Below are positions 28,201 through 40,348 of a stretch of 64,000 bases of DNA, in pieces. The first letter of the stretch is position 1; each line of letters starts with the position of its first letter. The notes beneath the pieces were generated by a model that made no database searches, was not told the origin of the DNA, and was given only the letters and a program-made list of their open reading frames with translations. The position numbers and the translations under genes were made by a program. This DNA comes from Mycobacterium sp. 1245805.9 (GTDB lineage: Bacteria; Actinomycetota; Actinomycetes; Mycobacteriales; Mycobacteriaceae), in assembly GCF_001672915.1 (NCBI RefSeq), contig NZ_LZKR01000039.1, positions 1 to 64,000 of the forward strand. The letters run 5' to 3'.

Positions 28201-28878
28201 CGGTTGTCCACCGGTCGCGAGTACGCGACCTTCGCCCGTCGGCGCCGCAACGTGCTGATCGCCGCCGGCGCCGCCGTCGCCGTCATCGTGGTGGCCTTGC
28301 TGGTGTTGGCGTCGGTGGTGAGCAAAATCTTCGGCAACGTCGGTGGCGGCCTGAACAGGGACGAGCTCGGGCTCAACGGGCCGTCGTCATCGGCGGCGTC
28401 GTCTTCTCCCAGCTCCGCGGCCGCGGGCAGCGTCGTCAAACCCACCAAGGCGACGGTCTATTCCCCCGACGGAGACGCCGACAATCCCGGCCAGGCCGGG
28501 CAGGCGATCGACGGCGACCCTTCGACCGCCTGGTCGACCGAGGTCTACACCGACGCCGTCCCGTTCCCCTCCTTCAAGCAGGGCGAAGGGCTGATGTTGC
28601 AGCTGCCCAACCCCACCGTGGTCGGTCAGGTCACCATCGACACCCCGAGCAGCGGCACCAAGGTCGAGATTCGCTCGGCCTCGACGGCGGCGCCGTCCCG
28701 CCTTGAGGACACCACCGTGCTGGCTCCCGCGTTCACGCTCAAGCCCGGGCACAACGTCATCCCCGTCCGGGGCGGCTCGGCGACGTCGAACGTGTTGGTG
28801 TGGATCTCCACGCTGGGTTCCACCAACGGCAAGAGCCAGGCCAGCTTCTCCGAAGTCACGGTCCAGGCCGCCTCCTGA
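25270..28878 (+). CDS. mviN: MviN/MurJ lipid II flippase fused to a pseudokinase and an external binding domain
   Basis: MurJ flips lipid II for peptidoglycan synthesis. In this 1202-aa protein a Pro/Arg-rich cytosolic start precedes about 14 membrane helices (residues 55-580, beginning SWAMAFATLISRITGFGKIV). A linker and a kinase-like cytosolic domain follow (about 715-955, GRYRLLVFHGG onward) without the HRD/DFG catalytic motifs, so a pseudokinase. Then come one helix (about 993-1015) and an external C-terminal domain of the discoidin or sugar-binding type (PSTAWSTEVYTDAVPF). In M. tuberculosis, PknB phosphorylates this region and it recruits FhaA. The ATG overlaps the upstream stop (ATGA). 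The length is close to Rv3910. Confidence 0.93.
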   Translation: MNPASRRTHPQPPPQRLPAGPRHARPGPPTGPLPPVPELARRRPELSDAALVSRSWAMAFATLISRITGFGKIVLLAAILGAALASSYSVANQLPTLIAALVLEATFTAIFVPVLARAEQSDPDGGAAFVRRLVTLTTALLVVATTLAVLAAPLLVRLMLGRNPQVNEPLTTAFAYLLLPQVLAYGLTSVFMAILNTRNIFGPTAWAPVVNNLVAITTLGVYLAVPGELSVDPVRMGNAKLLVLGIGTNLGVFAQVAVLLVALKRQRVSLRPLWGIDQRLKHFGTMAGAMMLYVVISQLGLVVGNQIASTAAASGPAIYNYTWLVLMLPYGMIGVTVLTVVMPRLSRNAAANDTGAVLADVSLATRLTLVTLIPIVAFMTVGGPAIGSALFAYGHFGEVDAGYLGAAIALSAFTLIPYGLVLLQLRVFYAREQPWTPIVLILVITAVKIVGSVLAPHLTHDPKLVAGLLGLANGLGFLAGAIVGYYLLRRALLPKGGHLIGVDALRTILVTTVASMLAGLVAHVSDRLLGLARLTAHGGAGSLLRLLVMAIIMLPIIAAVMVRARVPEAQAAIDALRHRISRRGPGIAVASRKPAEQQGSSRPGRVTYPEQRNSSPPGVRAVQEPIRRRPPERVASARVAKGPEVTDRPLESASSAGSDLGSGAENPRPVADDFQPDIPPGPAHERPAPRTTDRLNGDLSVDTAGGPGDDVHLVPGARIAAGRYRLLVFHGGAPPLQFWQALDTKLDRQVALTFVDPDGALPHEVLQDILSRTLRLSRIDKPGIARVLDVVHTGSGGLVVSEWIRGGSLQEVADTAPSPIGAVRAMQSLAAAADAAHRAGVALSIDHPSRVRVSIEGDVVLAYPATMPDGNPQQDIRGIGAALYALLVNRWPLPESGVRSGLAPAERDATGNPVEPMAIDREIPFQVSAVAVRAVQEDGGIRSASTLLNLLQQATAVADRTEVLGPIDDSPALPPTTRLSTGREYATFARRRRNVLIAAGAAVAVIVVALLVLASVVSKIFGNVGGGLNRDELGLNGPSSSAASSSPSSAAAGSVVKPTKATVYSPDGDADNPGQAGQAIDGDPSTAWSTEVYTDAVPFPSFKQGEGLMLQLPNPTVVGQVTIDTPSSGTKVEIRSASTAAPSRLEDTTVLAPAFTLKPGHNVIPVRGGSATSNVLVWISTLGSTNGKSQASFSEVTVQAAS

Positions 28879-28952
28879 CGGAGATCTCGGGAGCCCACAG
28901 CCCCCTGCGTTGGTGAAGTGCCGCGCGACCCCCGATTGGTTAGTGTCCGGCC

Positions 28953-29579
28953 GTGGGTCTTGGGGGCGCGGAACATTGGGGTAAGAGCCAGGGCGAACGC
29001 AGCGACGCCGAGCTCCTCGCGGCCCACGTCGCCGGCGACCGCTACGCCTTCGACGAGTTGTTCCACCGTCACCACCGCCAGCTGCACCGGCTAGCCCGGC
29101 TGACCACCCGCACCCGCGAGGACGCCGAGGACGCGCTGCAGGACGCGATGCTCTCGGCGCATCGCGGCGCGGGATCGTTCCGGCACGACGCCGCCGTCGG
29201 CAGCTGGCTGCACCGCATCGTGGTCAACGCCTGCCTGGACCGGCTGCGCCGCACCAAAGCCCACCCGACGGCCCCGCTCGAGGACGTCTACCCGGTCGCC
29301 GATCGCACCGCGCAGGTCGAGACGGCGATCATGGTGCAACGGGCCCTGATGCGCCTTCCGGCCGAGCAGCGGGCGGCGGTGGTGGCCGTCGACATGCAGG
29401 GCTATTCCGTCGCCGACACCGCCGCGCTGCTGGGCGTCGCCGAGGGCACCGTCAAGAGCCGCTGCTCGCGCGCCCGGGTCCGCCTCGCCCAGCTGCTCGG
29501 TTACCTCAACACCGGTCCCGACCCGGGCCCACCCATGGCCGCCAAGCAGCGCATGACGGACACTGGGGCGGATGGGTGA
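28953..29579 (+). CDS. sigM: SigM, ECF-family RNA polymerase sigma factor
   Basis: The 208-aa protein has sigma region 2 (DRYAFDELFHRHHRQLHRLA, residues 27-46, through DALQDAMLSAHRG and SFRHDAAVGSWLHRIVVNACLDRLRR) and region 4 (LMRLPAEQRAAVVAV, GYSVADTAALLGVAEGTVKSR). It resembles M. tuberculosis SigM closely. Genes controlled by SigM there include ESX and surface-lipid genes. The GTG at 28953 (MGLGGAEH) is the most upstream plausible start; the true one could lie slightly inside. It overlaps the anti-sigma gene by eight bases. Confidence 0.93.
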   Translation: MGLGGAEHWGKSQGERSDAELLAAHVAGDRYAFDELFHRHHRQLHRLARLTTRTREDAEDALQDAMLSAHRGAGSFRHDAAVGSWLHRIVVNACLDRLRRTKAHPTAPLEDVYPVADRTAQVETAIMVQRALMRLPAEQRAAVVAVDMQGYSVADTAALLGVAEGTVKSRCSRARVRLAQLLGYLNTGPDPGPPMAAKQRMTDTGADG

Positions 29580-30303
29580 ACCCGACGACGAAGCCGACGA
29601 GCCGCCCCTGACGGTCGAGCTACTGGCCGACCTTCAGGCCGGTCTACTCGACGACGACGCCGCGGCCCGCGTGCGTAAACGCGTCCGCGAAGACCCGGAG
29701 GCGGAGGGCATCCTGCGCGCCCTGAATCAGGTGCGCTGCGACGTCGCGACGCTGGGTGCCGATCCGGAGTCCGCGCCGGAGGTGCCCCCGGACGTCACCG
29801 CGCGGATCTCGGCGGCATTGCACTCGGCCGACCAAAGCGGTGTCGCACATGCGGCCCGGCCGCATCTGGGGCCCGCCCGGGTGGTCGCCGGCGTGCTCGG
29901 CGTGGGCGCCGCGCTCGCGGCGGTCGGCGTCGGCACGGTGGCGCTGATCAGCGCACCCGAGCCCGCGCCGAGCACCCCAGCCACCGCCGAGCACATCACG
30001 GTGTCGACGCCGCCGATGACGATTCCGCTGTCCCAGGCCGAGATCCTCGGTCTGCTCCACCGCAGCCCGGACTACGGCCCGCTCGGCGACCCCGCGCTGC
30101 GCGCGTCCTGCCTCAGCGGCCTGGGCTACCCGGCGTCCACGCAGGTGCTGGGCGCTCGACCGGTCGATATCAATGCCCGCCCCGGCGTGCTGCTGGTCTT
30201 GCCGGGTGACACGCCCGACAACCTGGCGGTCTTCGCGGTGGCGCCGAATTGCAGTGCCGCCGACACGGGCTTGCTGGCCAACACGCAGGTCCCGCGGACC
30301 TAG
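29572..30303 (+). CDS. rsmA: RsmA-type anti-sigma-M factor
   Basis: The protein is 243 aa. Its cytosolic N-terminus (about 1-95, LTVELLADLQAGLLDDDAAARV) fits an anti-sigma domain that holds SigM. One transmembrane helix follows (about 103-127, ARVVAGVLGVGAALAAVGVGTVALI), then a Pro/Thr linker and an external domain with Cys residues (RASCLSGLGYP, VAPNCSAAD). It overlaps sigM by eight bases (ATGGGTGA), so the two are made together. It corresponds to Rv3912. The gene ends in the 56-bp tandem-repeat region. Confidence 0.88.
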   Translation: MGEPDDEADEPPLTVELLADLQAGLLDDDAAARVRKRVREDPEAEGILRALNQVRCDVATLGADPESAPEVPPDVTARISAALHSADQSGVAHAARPHLGPARVVAGVLGVGAALAAVGVGTVALISAPEPAPSTPATAEHITVSTPPMTIPLSQAEILGLLHRSPDYGPLGDPALRASCLSGLGYPASTQVLGARPVDINARPGVLLVLPGDTPDNLAVFAVAPNCSAADTGLLANTQVPRT

Positions 30304-30310
30304 TCGCTCA

Positions 30311-30483
30311 CCTAGCGGCGATCGCATGCGCGGCGCAGCCGGGCGCGGCGGGTCGCCGCCACGACACCTAGCGGCGATCGCAAGCGCGGCGCAGCCGGGC
30401 GCGGCGGGTCGCCGCCACGACACCGAGCGGCGATCGCAAGCGCGGCGCAGCCGGGCGCGGCGGGTCGCCGCCACGACACCTAG
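30311..30483. repeat. 56-bp tandem repeat, three units plus start of a fourth
   Basis: Units begin at 30311, 30367 and 30423 and differ at only a few bases; a truncated fourth unit (CCTAG) starts at 30479. Each contains the palindrome GCGATCGC and an inverted repeat GCGGCG-GGT-CGCCGC able to form a short hairpin. It follows the rsmA stop by seven bases and precedes trxB2 by about 80 bases. A diverged single copy is at the end of the Rv0007 homologue. This has the form of a mycobacterial VNTR or dispersed interspersed repeat. Confidence 0.95.
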
Positions 30484-30551
30484 TGTGGTGCCCAACACCT
30501 GGGAACACCTACGCCTACGCTGGCGTTTGCATGCGTAGCTTCCGCACCTGA

Positions 30552-31918
<1,367 letters not shown>

Positions 31919-32051
31919 CGCCCAGCCAGTTCGTCGCACCACGCCCCGGCGCTTAGCCTGGGGTTTTCCGAAAATTGAGAAGCATCTGCGACAATAGCGC
32001 TTAGCCGTTGCCCGTATTCAGCCTGTCAATTTGTCCCGGAGGGCCTTTGGT

Positions 32052-33272
32052 ATGTCGAGTCAGCGCCGTGAATACGGCGACGCGCTGCGCTGTGGTGACC
32101 GCAGCGCTGCCGTAACCGAAATCCGGGCGACGCTGGCCGCGCTAGGGCTGCTGGACAATCCCGACCAAGACGTGACCACCGGGCGGCACGTCGCCCTCGA
32201 GGTCTTCGATGCCCACCTCGATCAGGCGGTGCGCGCCTTCCAGCAGAATCGCGGATTGCTGGTGGACGGCATCGTCGGCGAGGCCACCTACCGGGCGCTG
32301 AAGGAGGCCTCGTACCGGCTGGGCGCTCGCACGCTGTATCACCAGTTCGGTGCGCCGCTTTACGGCGACGACGTCGCGACCCTGCAGGCGCGGCTACAGG
32401 ACCTCGGTTTCTACACCGGCCTGGTCGACGGGCACTTCGGCCTGCAAACCCACAATGCTTTGATGTCCTACCAGCGCGAATACGGGCTTGCCGCAGACGG
32501 CATCTGCGGCCCGGAAACCTTGCGCTCGTTGTACTTTCTCAGTTCGCGGGTCAGCGGCGGCTCCCCACACGCGATCCGCGAGGAAGAGCTGGTGCGCCGC
32601 TCCGGGCCCAAACTGTCGGGCAAACGCATCATCATCGATCCGGGCCGCGGCGGCACCGACCACGGCGCGATCATGCAGGGTCCGGACGGTCCCGTCAGCG
32701 AAGCAGATGTGCTGTGGGACTTGGCAAGTCGGCTCGAGGGCCGGATGACCGCCATCGGCATGGAGACCTTCCTGTCCCGGCCGACCAATCGCAGCCCGTC
32801 GGATGCCGAACGCGCCGCTACGGCCAACAACGTCGGCGCCGACCTCATGATCAGCCTGCGCTGCGAATCCCAGACCAGCCCGTCGGCCAACGGCGTGGCC
32901 TCCTTTCACTTCGGCAACTCGCACGGCTCGGTCTCCACGATCGGACGCAATCTGGCCGACTTCATTCAGCGAGAAGTAGTGGCCCGCACCGGTTTACGTG
33001 ATTGCCGCACGCATGGCCGGACGTGGGATCTGTTGCGGCTCACCCGGATGCCCACCGTTCAGGTCGATGTCGGCTACATCACCAACCCGCGCGACCGCGC
33101 GATGCTGATCTCCACGCAGACGCGCGACGCCATCGCCGAGGGCATCCTGGCCGCGGTGAAGCGGTTGTACCTGCTCGGCAAGAACGACCGCCCCACCGGC
33201 ACCTTCACCTTCGCCGAGCTGCTGGCCCACGAATTGTCGGTGGAAAGGGCCTCGCGGCTGGGCGGTTCCTAA
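32052..33272 (+). CDS. cwlM: CwlM, amidase-like regulator of MurA and peptidoglycan synthesis
   Basis: The 406-aa protein has two peptidoglycan-binding-type domains (about 15-75 and 95-160: FQQNRGLLVDGIVGEATY and LGFYTGLVDGHFGLQTHN) and an N-acetylmuramoyl-L-alanine amidase_3-type domain (from about 190, RIIIDPGRGGTD). In mycobacteria it stays cytosolic, is phosphorylated by PknB, and stimulates MurA and binds FhaA and MurJ rather than acting mainly as a hydrolase. The C-terminal PTGTFTF segment keeps Thr 382, 384 and 386, the positions I recall as phosphosites in M. tuberculosis. The ATG at 32052 follows GGAGGG by nine bases and gives exactly the M. tuberculosis length; there is no signal peptide. 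Confidence 0.95.
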   Translation: MSSQRREYGDALRCGDRSAAVTEIRATLAALGLLDNPDQDVTTGRHVALEVFDAHLDQAVRAFQQNRGLLVDGIVGEATYRALKEASYRLGARTLYHQFGAPLYGDDVATLQARLQDLGFYTGLVDGHFGLQTHNALMSYQREYGLAADGICGPETLRSLYFLSSRVSGGSPHAIREEELVRRSGPKLSGKRIIIDPGRGGTDHGAIMQGPDGPVSEADVLWDLASRLEGRMTAIGMETFLSRPTNRSPSDAERAATANNVGADLMISLRCESQTSPSANGVASFHFGNSHGSVSTIGRNLADFIQREVVARTGLRDCRTHGRTWDLLRLTRMPTVQVDVGYITNPRDRAMLISTQTRDAIAEGILAAVKRLYLLGKNDRPTGTFTFAELLAHELSVERASRLGGS

Positions 33273-34033
33273 CCGCTCTCGTTGACCCGCAACGCATTTC
33301 CCACAGCAGAAGAACCCGTACCCGCGCCCACCGGCTCTTCCAGTTGGGCATTGGCCAGCAGGCGCTCCAGCGCCGCCTCGACTTCGGCCTTCCAGCCCAG
33401 TCCCTTGTCCAACTCCAGCCGCAACCGCGGGAAATACTTGTGCGGCGCCACCACAACGAATCCCACGTCCTTCAAGAACTCCGCGTCGATCATGCAGTGG
33501 TCGACCGAACAGTCGCCGAGCGCCTCCAGCACCGGCCGGACATCGGGTTCCACGAATCGCGGATCCTGCAGCTCGGCCGCCTCCGGCGTGCGACCGAAGG
33601 CTTCCAACGCCCGGACCCCGCGTCGGACCAGCTCGTCGACGACCCTGGCGATGAGCCCGTGCGGCAGATCGTCGGCGGCTTGCCCGGGCTCGATGTTCAT
33701 CGACGTCAGCAGCACCGCGTCGGCGGACACCGGCGCGGTGGGGAACCGTTGGGCCCGCGGCACCGCCCGCGGCGGGGCATAGAGCACATATCCCAGGCAC
33801 GGCGACTCGGCGTGGCTGCGTTCGTCGTCGGGAATCGCGGTCGCGACCAGCCCGCACGAACCCCACTCCAGCATCACCATCGACAGCCAGGCTTCCTTTT
33901 CGAATTCGGGGTCGGCGAGGTGGTCCTGGTTACCGAGGGTCGCGGGGTCGACCTCCCAGAACACGCAGCGGCGCGCATGCTTGGGAAGCTGCTCGAAAGC
34001 CTCGAGCCGAAGCGGCGTGATTCGAGCGGACAC
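33269..34033 (-). CDS. Conserved protein, probable GNAT-type acetyltransferase (Rv3916c-type)
   Basis: The 254-aa protein has a central region suggestive of an acyl-CoA-binding GNAT fold (LTSMNIEPGQAADDLPHGLIARVVDELVRRG, residues about 109-140, then ALEAFG and FLKDVGFVVVAPHKYFP). The lower conservation of the first part leaves the fold call tentative, and no substrate is indicated. Its stop codon shares bases with that of cwlM: the two genes converge on the same TAA/TAG at 33269-33272. AGGAGG lies just before the GTG start. It stays next to parB in mycobacteria. Confidence 0.7.
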   Translation of the reverse strand: MSARITPLRLEAFEQLPKHARRCVFWEVDPATLGNQDHLADPEFEKEAWLSMVMLEWGSCGLVATAIPDDERSHAESPCLGYVLYAPPRAVPRAQRFPTAPVSADAVLLTSMNIEPGQAADDLPHGLIARVVDELVRRGVRALEAFGRTPEAAELQDPRFVEPDVRPVLEALGDCSVDHCMIDAEFLKDVGFVVVAPHKYFPRLRLELDKGLGWKAEVEAALERLLANAQLEEPVGAGTGSSAVGNALRVNESG

Positions 34034-34308
34034 TAGCCTCCTGGCTTCCGTGCGGTACTACAGCCATTCAATTGTCGGCCACCGGCAACCTCTCCAGGAT
34101 AGGAGAGTCCGACCTCATCGGACCAGTGTTTGGCCCGCCACTCGAGCCGGCCCGCCGGAGCGGCCCGGGCACCCGGCCGGCGGCCGGGCAAGGGGCGAAA
34201 GACTTTGGGGCACATGGAAACTCCGTTGAGCGAGGGCACACGAGTGCGGCGAATTCGGGCTCAGGAGGGGCCCAGTGTCACAGTGACGTAATTACACCGT
34301 GTGGGCGG

Positions 34309-35292
34309 TCAGGCCTTGGGCGGGGTCATCACGTCGACGATCCGCTGGAGGTCCTCCACCGACCCGAACTCGACGACGATCCGCCCCTTACGTTTGCCCA
34401 GGCTGACCGTAACCCGGGTGTCGAACGTGTTGGACAGCCGGTCAGCAACGTCTTGAAGGCCGGGCATCTGGATCGGTTTGCGGCGCGGCGGCGTCGGGGC
34501 GGCCCCGTCGCCGCGGTTGGCCAGGGTGACCGCTTCCTCGGTGGCGCGCACCGACAGACCCTCGGCCACGATCCGGCCGGCCAGTTCCTCCTGCGCCTCC
34601 GGGCCGGCCTCCAGGGCCAGCAGCGCGCGGGCATGGCCGGCGGACAGGACCCCGGCGGCGACGCGCCGCTGCACCGCGATCGGCAGCTTGAGCAACCGGA
34701 TCATGTTGGTGATCAGCGGCCGCGACCGGCCGATGCGGGAGGCCAGTTCGTCGTGCGTGACGTCGAACTCGTCGAGCAGCTGCTGGTAGGCCGCCGCCTC
34801 CTCCAAGGGGTTCAGCTGCACCCGGTGAATGTTCTCGAGCAGGGCGTCGCGCAGCAGGTTGTCGTCGCCGGTCTCGCGCACGATCGCCGGGATGGTGGCC
34901 AGCCCCGCTTCCTGCGCGGCGCGCCAACGCCGCTCCCCCATCACGATCTGGTAACGCGCGCCGCTCGGCGCCCCGGTCACCGCCCGGACCACGATCGGCT
35001 GCAGGAGCCCGAACTCGCGAATGGAGTGCACCAGCTCCGAGAGCGCCTCTTCGTCGAACACCTGCCGGGGCTGACGCGGGTTGCGCTCGATGTCGCCCGG
35101 CGCAATCTCGCGATAGACCGCGCCCACCGAGGCGGCGTCCTGCGCCGGCCCACCGATCAACACATCGGCCGCCGCGTCCCCCATCCGCGGGCCCAGCGTC
35201 GCCGGCCCCGCGTCGCCCTCCGCGGGCCCGGTGGGGATCAGCGAAGCGAGGCCCCGGCCGAGGCCGCCCTTCTTGCGTAACGGCTGCGTCAT
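34309..35292 (-). CDS. parB: ParB, chromosome-partition CTPase and parS-binding protein
   Basis: The 327-aa protein has the ParB N-terminal CTP-binding motif GERRWRA (about residue 120), a helix-turn-helix ([24 protein letters not shown]) and a C-terminal dimerisation domain ([20 protein letters not shown]). It loads at parS sites and spreads, guiding origin segregation with ParA. The ATG at 35292 follows AAGGGA; longer readings run back through parA. Three parS sites lie 0.9-1.8 kb upstream. A 275-base spacer downstream, up to the Rv3916c homologue, has no gene but contains GTCAC-a-GTGAC at 34277-34287. Confidence 0.95.
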   Translation of the reverse strand: MTQPLRKKGGLGRGLASLIPTGPAEGDAGPATLGPRMGDAAADVLIGGPAQDAASVGAVYREIAPGDIERNPRQPRQVFDEEALSELVHSIREFGLLQPIVVRAVTGAPSGARYQIVMGERRWRAAQEAGLATIPAIVRETGDDNLLRDALLENIHRVQLNPLEEAAAYQQLLDEFDVTHDELASRIGRSRPLITNMIRLLKLPIAVQRRVAAGVLSAGHARALLALEAGPEAQEELAGRIVAEGLSVRATEEAVTLANRGDGAAPTPPRRKPIQMPGLQDVADRLSNTFDTRVTVSLGKRKGRIVVEFGSVEDLQRIVDVMTPPKA

Positions 35293-35315
35293 GGTCGTCC
35301 CTTCACGGATGGTGG

Positions 35316-37060
<1,745 letters not shown>

Positions 37061-37100
37061 TCAGGAGCGCCCGCGAATTACACGGCTGTGACTCAGTGGC

Positions 37101-37676
37101 TCAGTCGAGCAGGACGACGACGCGGCGCGACGGCTCCTGGCCCTCGCTCTCGCTGTGCACCCCATCCACCGCCGCCACGGCGTCGTGGACGATCTTGCGC
37201 TCGAACGGCGTCATCGGGGAAAGCTCCTCGCGCTCGCCGGTGTTCAGCACGCGGCGCGCGACCTTGTCGCCCAGCGCGGCCAACTCCTCGCGGCGCCGCC
37301 GCCGCCAGCTGGCGATGTCGAGCATCAGCCGGCTCCGCACACCGGTCTTCTGGTGCACCGCCAACCGGGTGAGCTCCTGCAGGGCGTCGAGTACCTCGCC
37401 GCCGCGCCCGACCAACTTGTTCAGGTCGTCGCTGCCGTCGATGCTGACGACGGCGCGGTCGCCCTCGACGTCCAGATCGATGTCACCGTCGAAGTCCAAC
37501 AGGTCCAACAGCTCTTCGAGGTAGTCGCCGGCGATCTCTCCCTCGGCGACCAATCGCTCCTCCTGGTCGTCGACTTGGTCGGCGTCGCGATCCGTCGTCG
37601 CCGTCTCCTCGGGGGCCGGCGCCTCCGTGTCGAATTCCGTGTCAACGTCGCGCTCGGTGGTCTCCGCGTCTGTCAT
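37101..37676 (-). CDS. jag: Jag/KhpB-type RNA-binding protein (KH and R3H domains)
   Basis: The 191-aa protein has an acidic disordered N-terminus (1-55), a KH-like segment (residues 80-105, SIDGSDDLNKLVGRGGEVLDAL) and a C-terminal R3H domain (residues 130-191, with MTPFERKIVH). It probably binds RNA, perhaps with the KhpA partner, and influences envelope-related expression. It lies directly downstream of yidC in the rpmH-rnpA-yidD-yidC-jag run and corresponds to Rv3920c. Confidence 0.9.
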   Translation of the reverse strand: MTDAETTERDVDTEFDTEAPAPEETATTDRDADQVDDQEERLVAEGEIAGDYLEELLDLLDFDGDIDLDVEGDRAVVSIDGSDDLNKLVGRGGEVLDALQELTRLAVHQKTGVRSRLMLDIASWRRRRREELAALGDKVARRVLNTGEREELSPMTPFERKIVHDAVAAVDGVHSESEGQEPSRRVVVLLD

Positions 37677-37757
37677 ATCGTTCCCTCTCCCTCATCCAAG
37701 GGTCCCTGTCCAATTCGGCTCGCTCGCCCAAGGGACACCTACAGCTGTGGCGCCTCG

Positions 37758-38900
37758 TCAGCGCTTGCGTTTCTTCGGTCGCGCCCCGGGTCGCGGGGTG
37801 CGGTTGGCCGGGCCGTTGGTGCGCCCCGCCGCGCTCGGCTTCTCCGGTTGCGCCGTTGCCGTCTTCGCCCCGGCGGCATCGTTATCCGATCGATCGGAAT
37901 CCGTGTCCGGACCGGAACCGTCGCTGCGGTCGTCGGCCCCGGTCGACGAGCCGTTGCCGCTCGCTGAAGCCGTCTTCGGGTTGCGCTTGGGCTTGGCCCC
38001 CGGCGCCGGCGCGTTCGCGGCGCGTCGCTGAACGGCCTCTTGCCTCTTGGCTTCTTCCTCTTTCTCGATCATCCCGAACACATAGTGCTGCTGTCCGAAG
38101 GTCCAGATGTTGTTGGAGAACCAGTACAGGATGATCGCCAGCGGAAGGAACGGGCCGCCGACGACGACGCCGAGCGGAAACACGTACAGCGCAAGCTTGT
38201 TCATCATCGCGGTCTGCGGGTTGGCCGCCGCCTCCGCGCTCTGCCGGGCCACCGATGCGCGGCTGTTGAAGTAGGTGGCGACGCCGGCCAGGATCATCAC
38301 CGGCGCACCGACCGCGATCACCGCGGGCCGGCTGAAGTGAGTGAACGCGTCCAACCCGGCGTGCTGGGTCATGAAAGCGCCGATCGGCGCGCCGAACAGG
38401 TTCGCGTCGAGGAAGTGCCCGACGTCGGCCGGGGTGAACACGTAGTTGCCGGTCGCCCGGTTTTGGGCCACCGACATGTGCGGCTGGCCGAAGCCGCCGG
38501 TGGTGCGGTTGAAGGACCGCAGCACGTGATACAGCCCGAGGAAGACCGGGATTTGGGCGAGCATCGGCAGACAGCCGAGGATGGGATTGAAGCCGTGCTC
38601 GCGTTGCAGCTTCTGCATCTCCAGCGCCATGCGCTGACGGTCCTTGCCGTACTTCTTTTGCAGCGCCTTGATCTGCGGCTGCAGCTCCTGCATCTGCCGG
38701 GTGGTGCGGATCTGGCGCACGAACGGCTTGTACAGGATGGCCCGCAGGGTGAACACCAGGAACATCACCGACAGGGCCCAGGCGAAGAAGTTCGACGGTC
38801 CCAGCGCGGCCGCGAACAACTTGTACCAGGCCCACATGATCCACGACACCGGGTAGTAGAAGATGTCCAGGCTGAACAGATCAAACGACAAAAGACTCAC
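37758..38900 (-). CDS. yidC: YidC membrane protein insertase
   Basis: The 380-aa insertase has membrane helices at about 10-35 and 40-65 ([15 protein letters not shown]), then the basic cytosolic loop [20 protein letters not shown], a conserved helix pair ([20 protein letters not shown]) and late helices ([21 protein letters not shown]). A long Lys/Arg-rich C-terminal tail (residues 300-380) probably contacts ribosomes. The GTG at 38900 ([14 protein letters not shown]) fits the M. tuberculosis N-terminus; the longer reading runs through yidD. It overlaps the yidD 3' end by 20 bases. Confidence 0.94.
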   Translation of the reverse strand: MSLLSFDLFSLDIFYYPVSWIMWAWYKLFAAALGPSNFFAWALSVMFLVFTLRAILYKPFVRQIRTTRQMQELQPQIKALQKKYGKDRQRMALEMQKLQREHGFNPILGCLPMLAQIPVFLGLYHVLRSFNRTTGGFGQPHMSVAQNRATGNYVFTPADVGHFLDANLFGAPIGAFMTQHAGLDAFTHFSRPAVIAVGAPVMILAGVATYFNSRASVARQSAEAAANPQTAMMNKLALYVFPLGVVVGGPFLPLAIILYWFSNNIWTFGQQHYVFGMIEKEEEAKRQEAVQRRAANAPAPGAKPKRNPKTASASGNGSSTGADDRSDGSGPDTDSDRSDNDAAGAKTATAQPEKPSAAGRTNGPANRTPRPGARPKKRKR

Positions 38901-39237
38901 TCTCCCGTTGCTGCGGCGCGGGGTGCCCCGCTTGTCTGGGGCCGGCGCCTTCGAAGCTCGTCCGGCATCCGTGTCGATCCGGTATCGGATCCCATCCTCC
39001 CCGATGCCATGGTCCACATCTGGCCAGCCTGGCGACCGACAACCAACTCCCCCGCACCAAGCCGTACTCGGTGAGGGCCTCGACGGCGTATTGGCTGCAT
39101 GTCGGCACGAAGCGGCACGTCGCCGGGCGGAGCGGCGACACCATGTGCCGGTACAGCTGGATCGCGAAAATCAGTCCCCGGGCGGCGGCCCGGCCCGCCC
39201 CGGCGATCACGGCACGCACCCCCGCCGCGCGCGTCAC
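38881..39237 (-). CDS. yidD: YidD membrane-protein insertion factor
   Basis: The 118-aa protein has the compact Cys-containing core [19 protein letters not shown] and KCGPWH-like [14 protein letters not shown], the signature of the YidD family. The N-terminal helix [14 protein letters not shown] probably lies on the membrane. It assists YidC-dependent insertion. The GTG at 39237 overlaps the rnpA stop (GTGA), and the 3' end overlaps yidC. It corresponds to Rv3922c. Confidence 0.92.
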   Translation of the reverse strand: MTRAAGVRAVIAGAGRAAARGLIFAIQLYRHMVSPLRPATCRFVPTCSQYAVEALTEYGLVRGSWLSVARLARCGPWHRGGWDPIPDRHGCRTSFEGAGPRQAGHPAPQQRESESFVV

Positions 39238-39590
39238 CGGTCGGTCCCCGCCGACTCGAACGCGCGTCGCAGGCAACGCCGCAGCTGTTGCTCGAGGCGC
39301 GCCGACGACGCCAGCCGACTGCTCGGCAGGGCCCGGATCACCACGTGATCGGATTGATGGAGGTCGCCCACCATCGTCCGGGCGACGTGCCGCAGCCGGC
39401 GCGCGACGCGGTGGCGCTCCACGGCCGATCCGACCGGTTTGGCAATGATCAGCCCGACGCGGGGGCCGGTGTGGTCCTCGGGATCCCGCCGCACATGCAC
39501 GACGATGTCGGGCTGCGCCGAGCGCATCCCGTACTTCACCGCGGCGTCAAACTCCGTTGACCGCCTCATGCGGTTGCGTGCGGAAAGCAC
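39234..39590 (-). CDS. rnpA: RnpA, protein subunit of ribonuclease P
   Basis: RnpA aids the RNase P RNA in processing the 5' ends of tRNAs. The 118-aa basic protein has the start [13 protein letters not shown] and the conserved RNA-contact motif [12 protein letters not shown]. The GTG at 39590 matches the M. tuberculosis start; a TTG at 39596 in the same frame would add two residues. It follows rpmH by 22 bases, the near-universal bacterial order. Confidence 0.93.
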   Translation of the reverse strand: MLSARNRMRRSTEFDAAVKYGMRSAQPDIVVHVRRDPEDHTGPRVGLIIAKPVGSAVERHRVARRLRHVARTMVGDLHQSDHVVIRALPSSRLASSARLEQQLRRCLRRAFESAGTDR

Positions 39591-39612
39591 CGCCAAAAAC
39601 CTGGCGGTGCGA

Positions 39613-39756
39613 TCAGGCAGTCAACGCGCGGCGGCCTTTGCGCCGCCGGCCGGAGACGATCGCTCGCCCGGCGCGGGTGCGCATCCGCAACCGGAAGCCG
39701 TGCACGCGGGCTCGGCGCCGGTTATTCGGCTGGAAGGTCCGCTTGCCCTTGGCCAC
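39613..39756 (-). CDS. rpmH: Ribosomal protein L34
   Basis: The 47-aa protein is very basic and starts [20 protein letters not shown], the universal L34 sequence. GAGGAG lies six bases before the GTG start. It is the first gene of the rpmH-rnpA-yidD-yidC-jag-gid-parA-parB run leading away from the origin, opposite to dnaA. Confidence 0.97.
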   Translation of the reverse strand: MAKGKRTFQPNNRRRARVHGFRLRMRTRAGRAIVSGRRRKGRRALTA

Positions 39757-40348
39757 GGCGTTCTCCTCGTAATTCGAACCTTCCGGCCGCTCGCGCCATT
39801 CGCCCGCGGGTCGGTCGGAAGTGGGTCTTACTACTGGCCGGCGCGGTTCCCCGGTCTTGATCTGGGTCGCAGCCGTATCGCCGACTTTCGGGCGACTGTT
39901 CGAGGGTACTGACGTGTGTTCGCTGGGTCAAACTTGGTCTGCCGCAACGCACCAAACTCACACATCCGCGAAAACCGAAGTTCTCGAACCCGTCCCTGCG
40001 GCACCATAGGAGAACGGGCGACGGGCAGGCCCCAGGACACCCTAGAGAAGCCGATTGGAATGCAGCAGAACTGTTGGCAGCCGAACGGAAAACTGTTAAC
40101 TTCGGGCAATGCCGTTTCAGAGCGGAGCGGCGCTCGACGACGAAGCGAGGATGGCGGATCAAGTAGCTGTCTAGGCGACCGGCAGGGGTTGCCATCAGCA
40201 CGGAGATCGCGGGCCGTCGCCGGTAGGCTGCGGCTCGTCTACGATCATCCTGTCCACACCTGTGGATAACCATGTGGATCAGTCGTTTCGTCGTTAAGCG
40301 TTGTTGCCCCTCCACCCGGGATCTGCGAGAGCCAGGGAGATTACGTCG
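39757..40348. promoter_or_regulatory. rpmH-dnaA divergent promoter region with DnaA boxes
   Basis: This is a 592-bp non-coding stretch between the divergent rpmH and dnaA genes. Close to dnaA it holds an inverted pair of DnaA boxes: CTGTCCACA at 40250-40258 and TTATCCACA (minus strand, 40261-40269). A third, TGATCCACA, is on the minus strand at 40273-40281. These suggest that DnaA represses its own gene. No small gene is evident in the rest. Confidence 0.75.
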
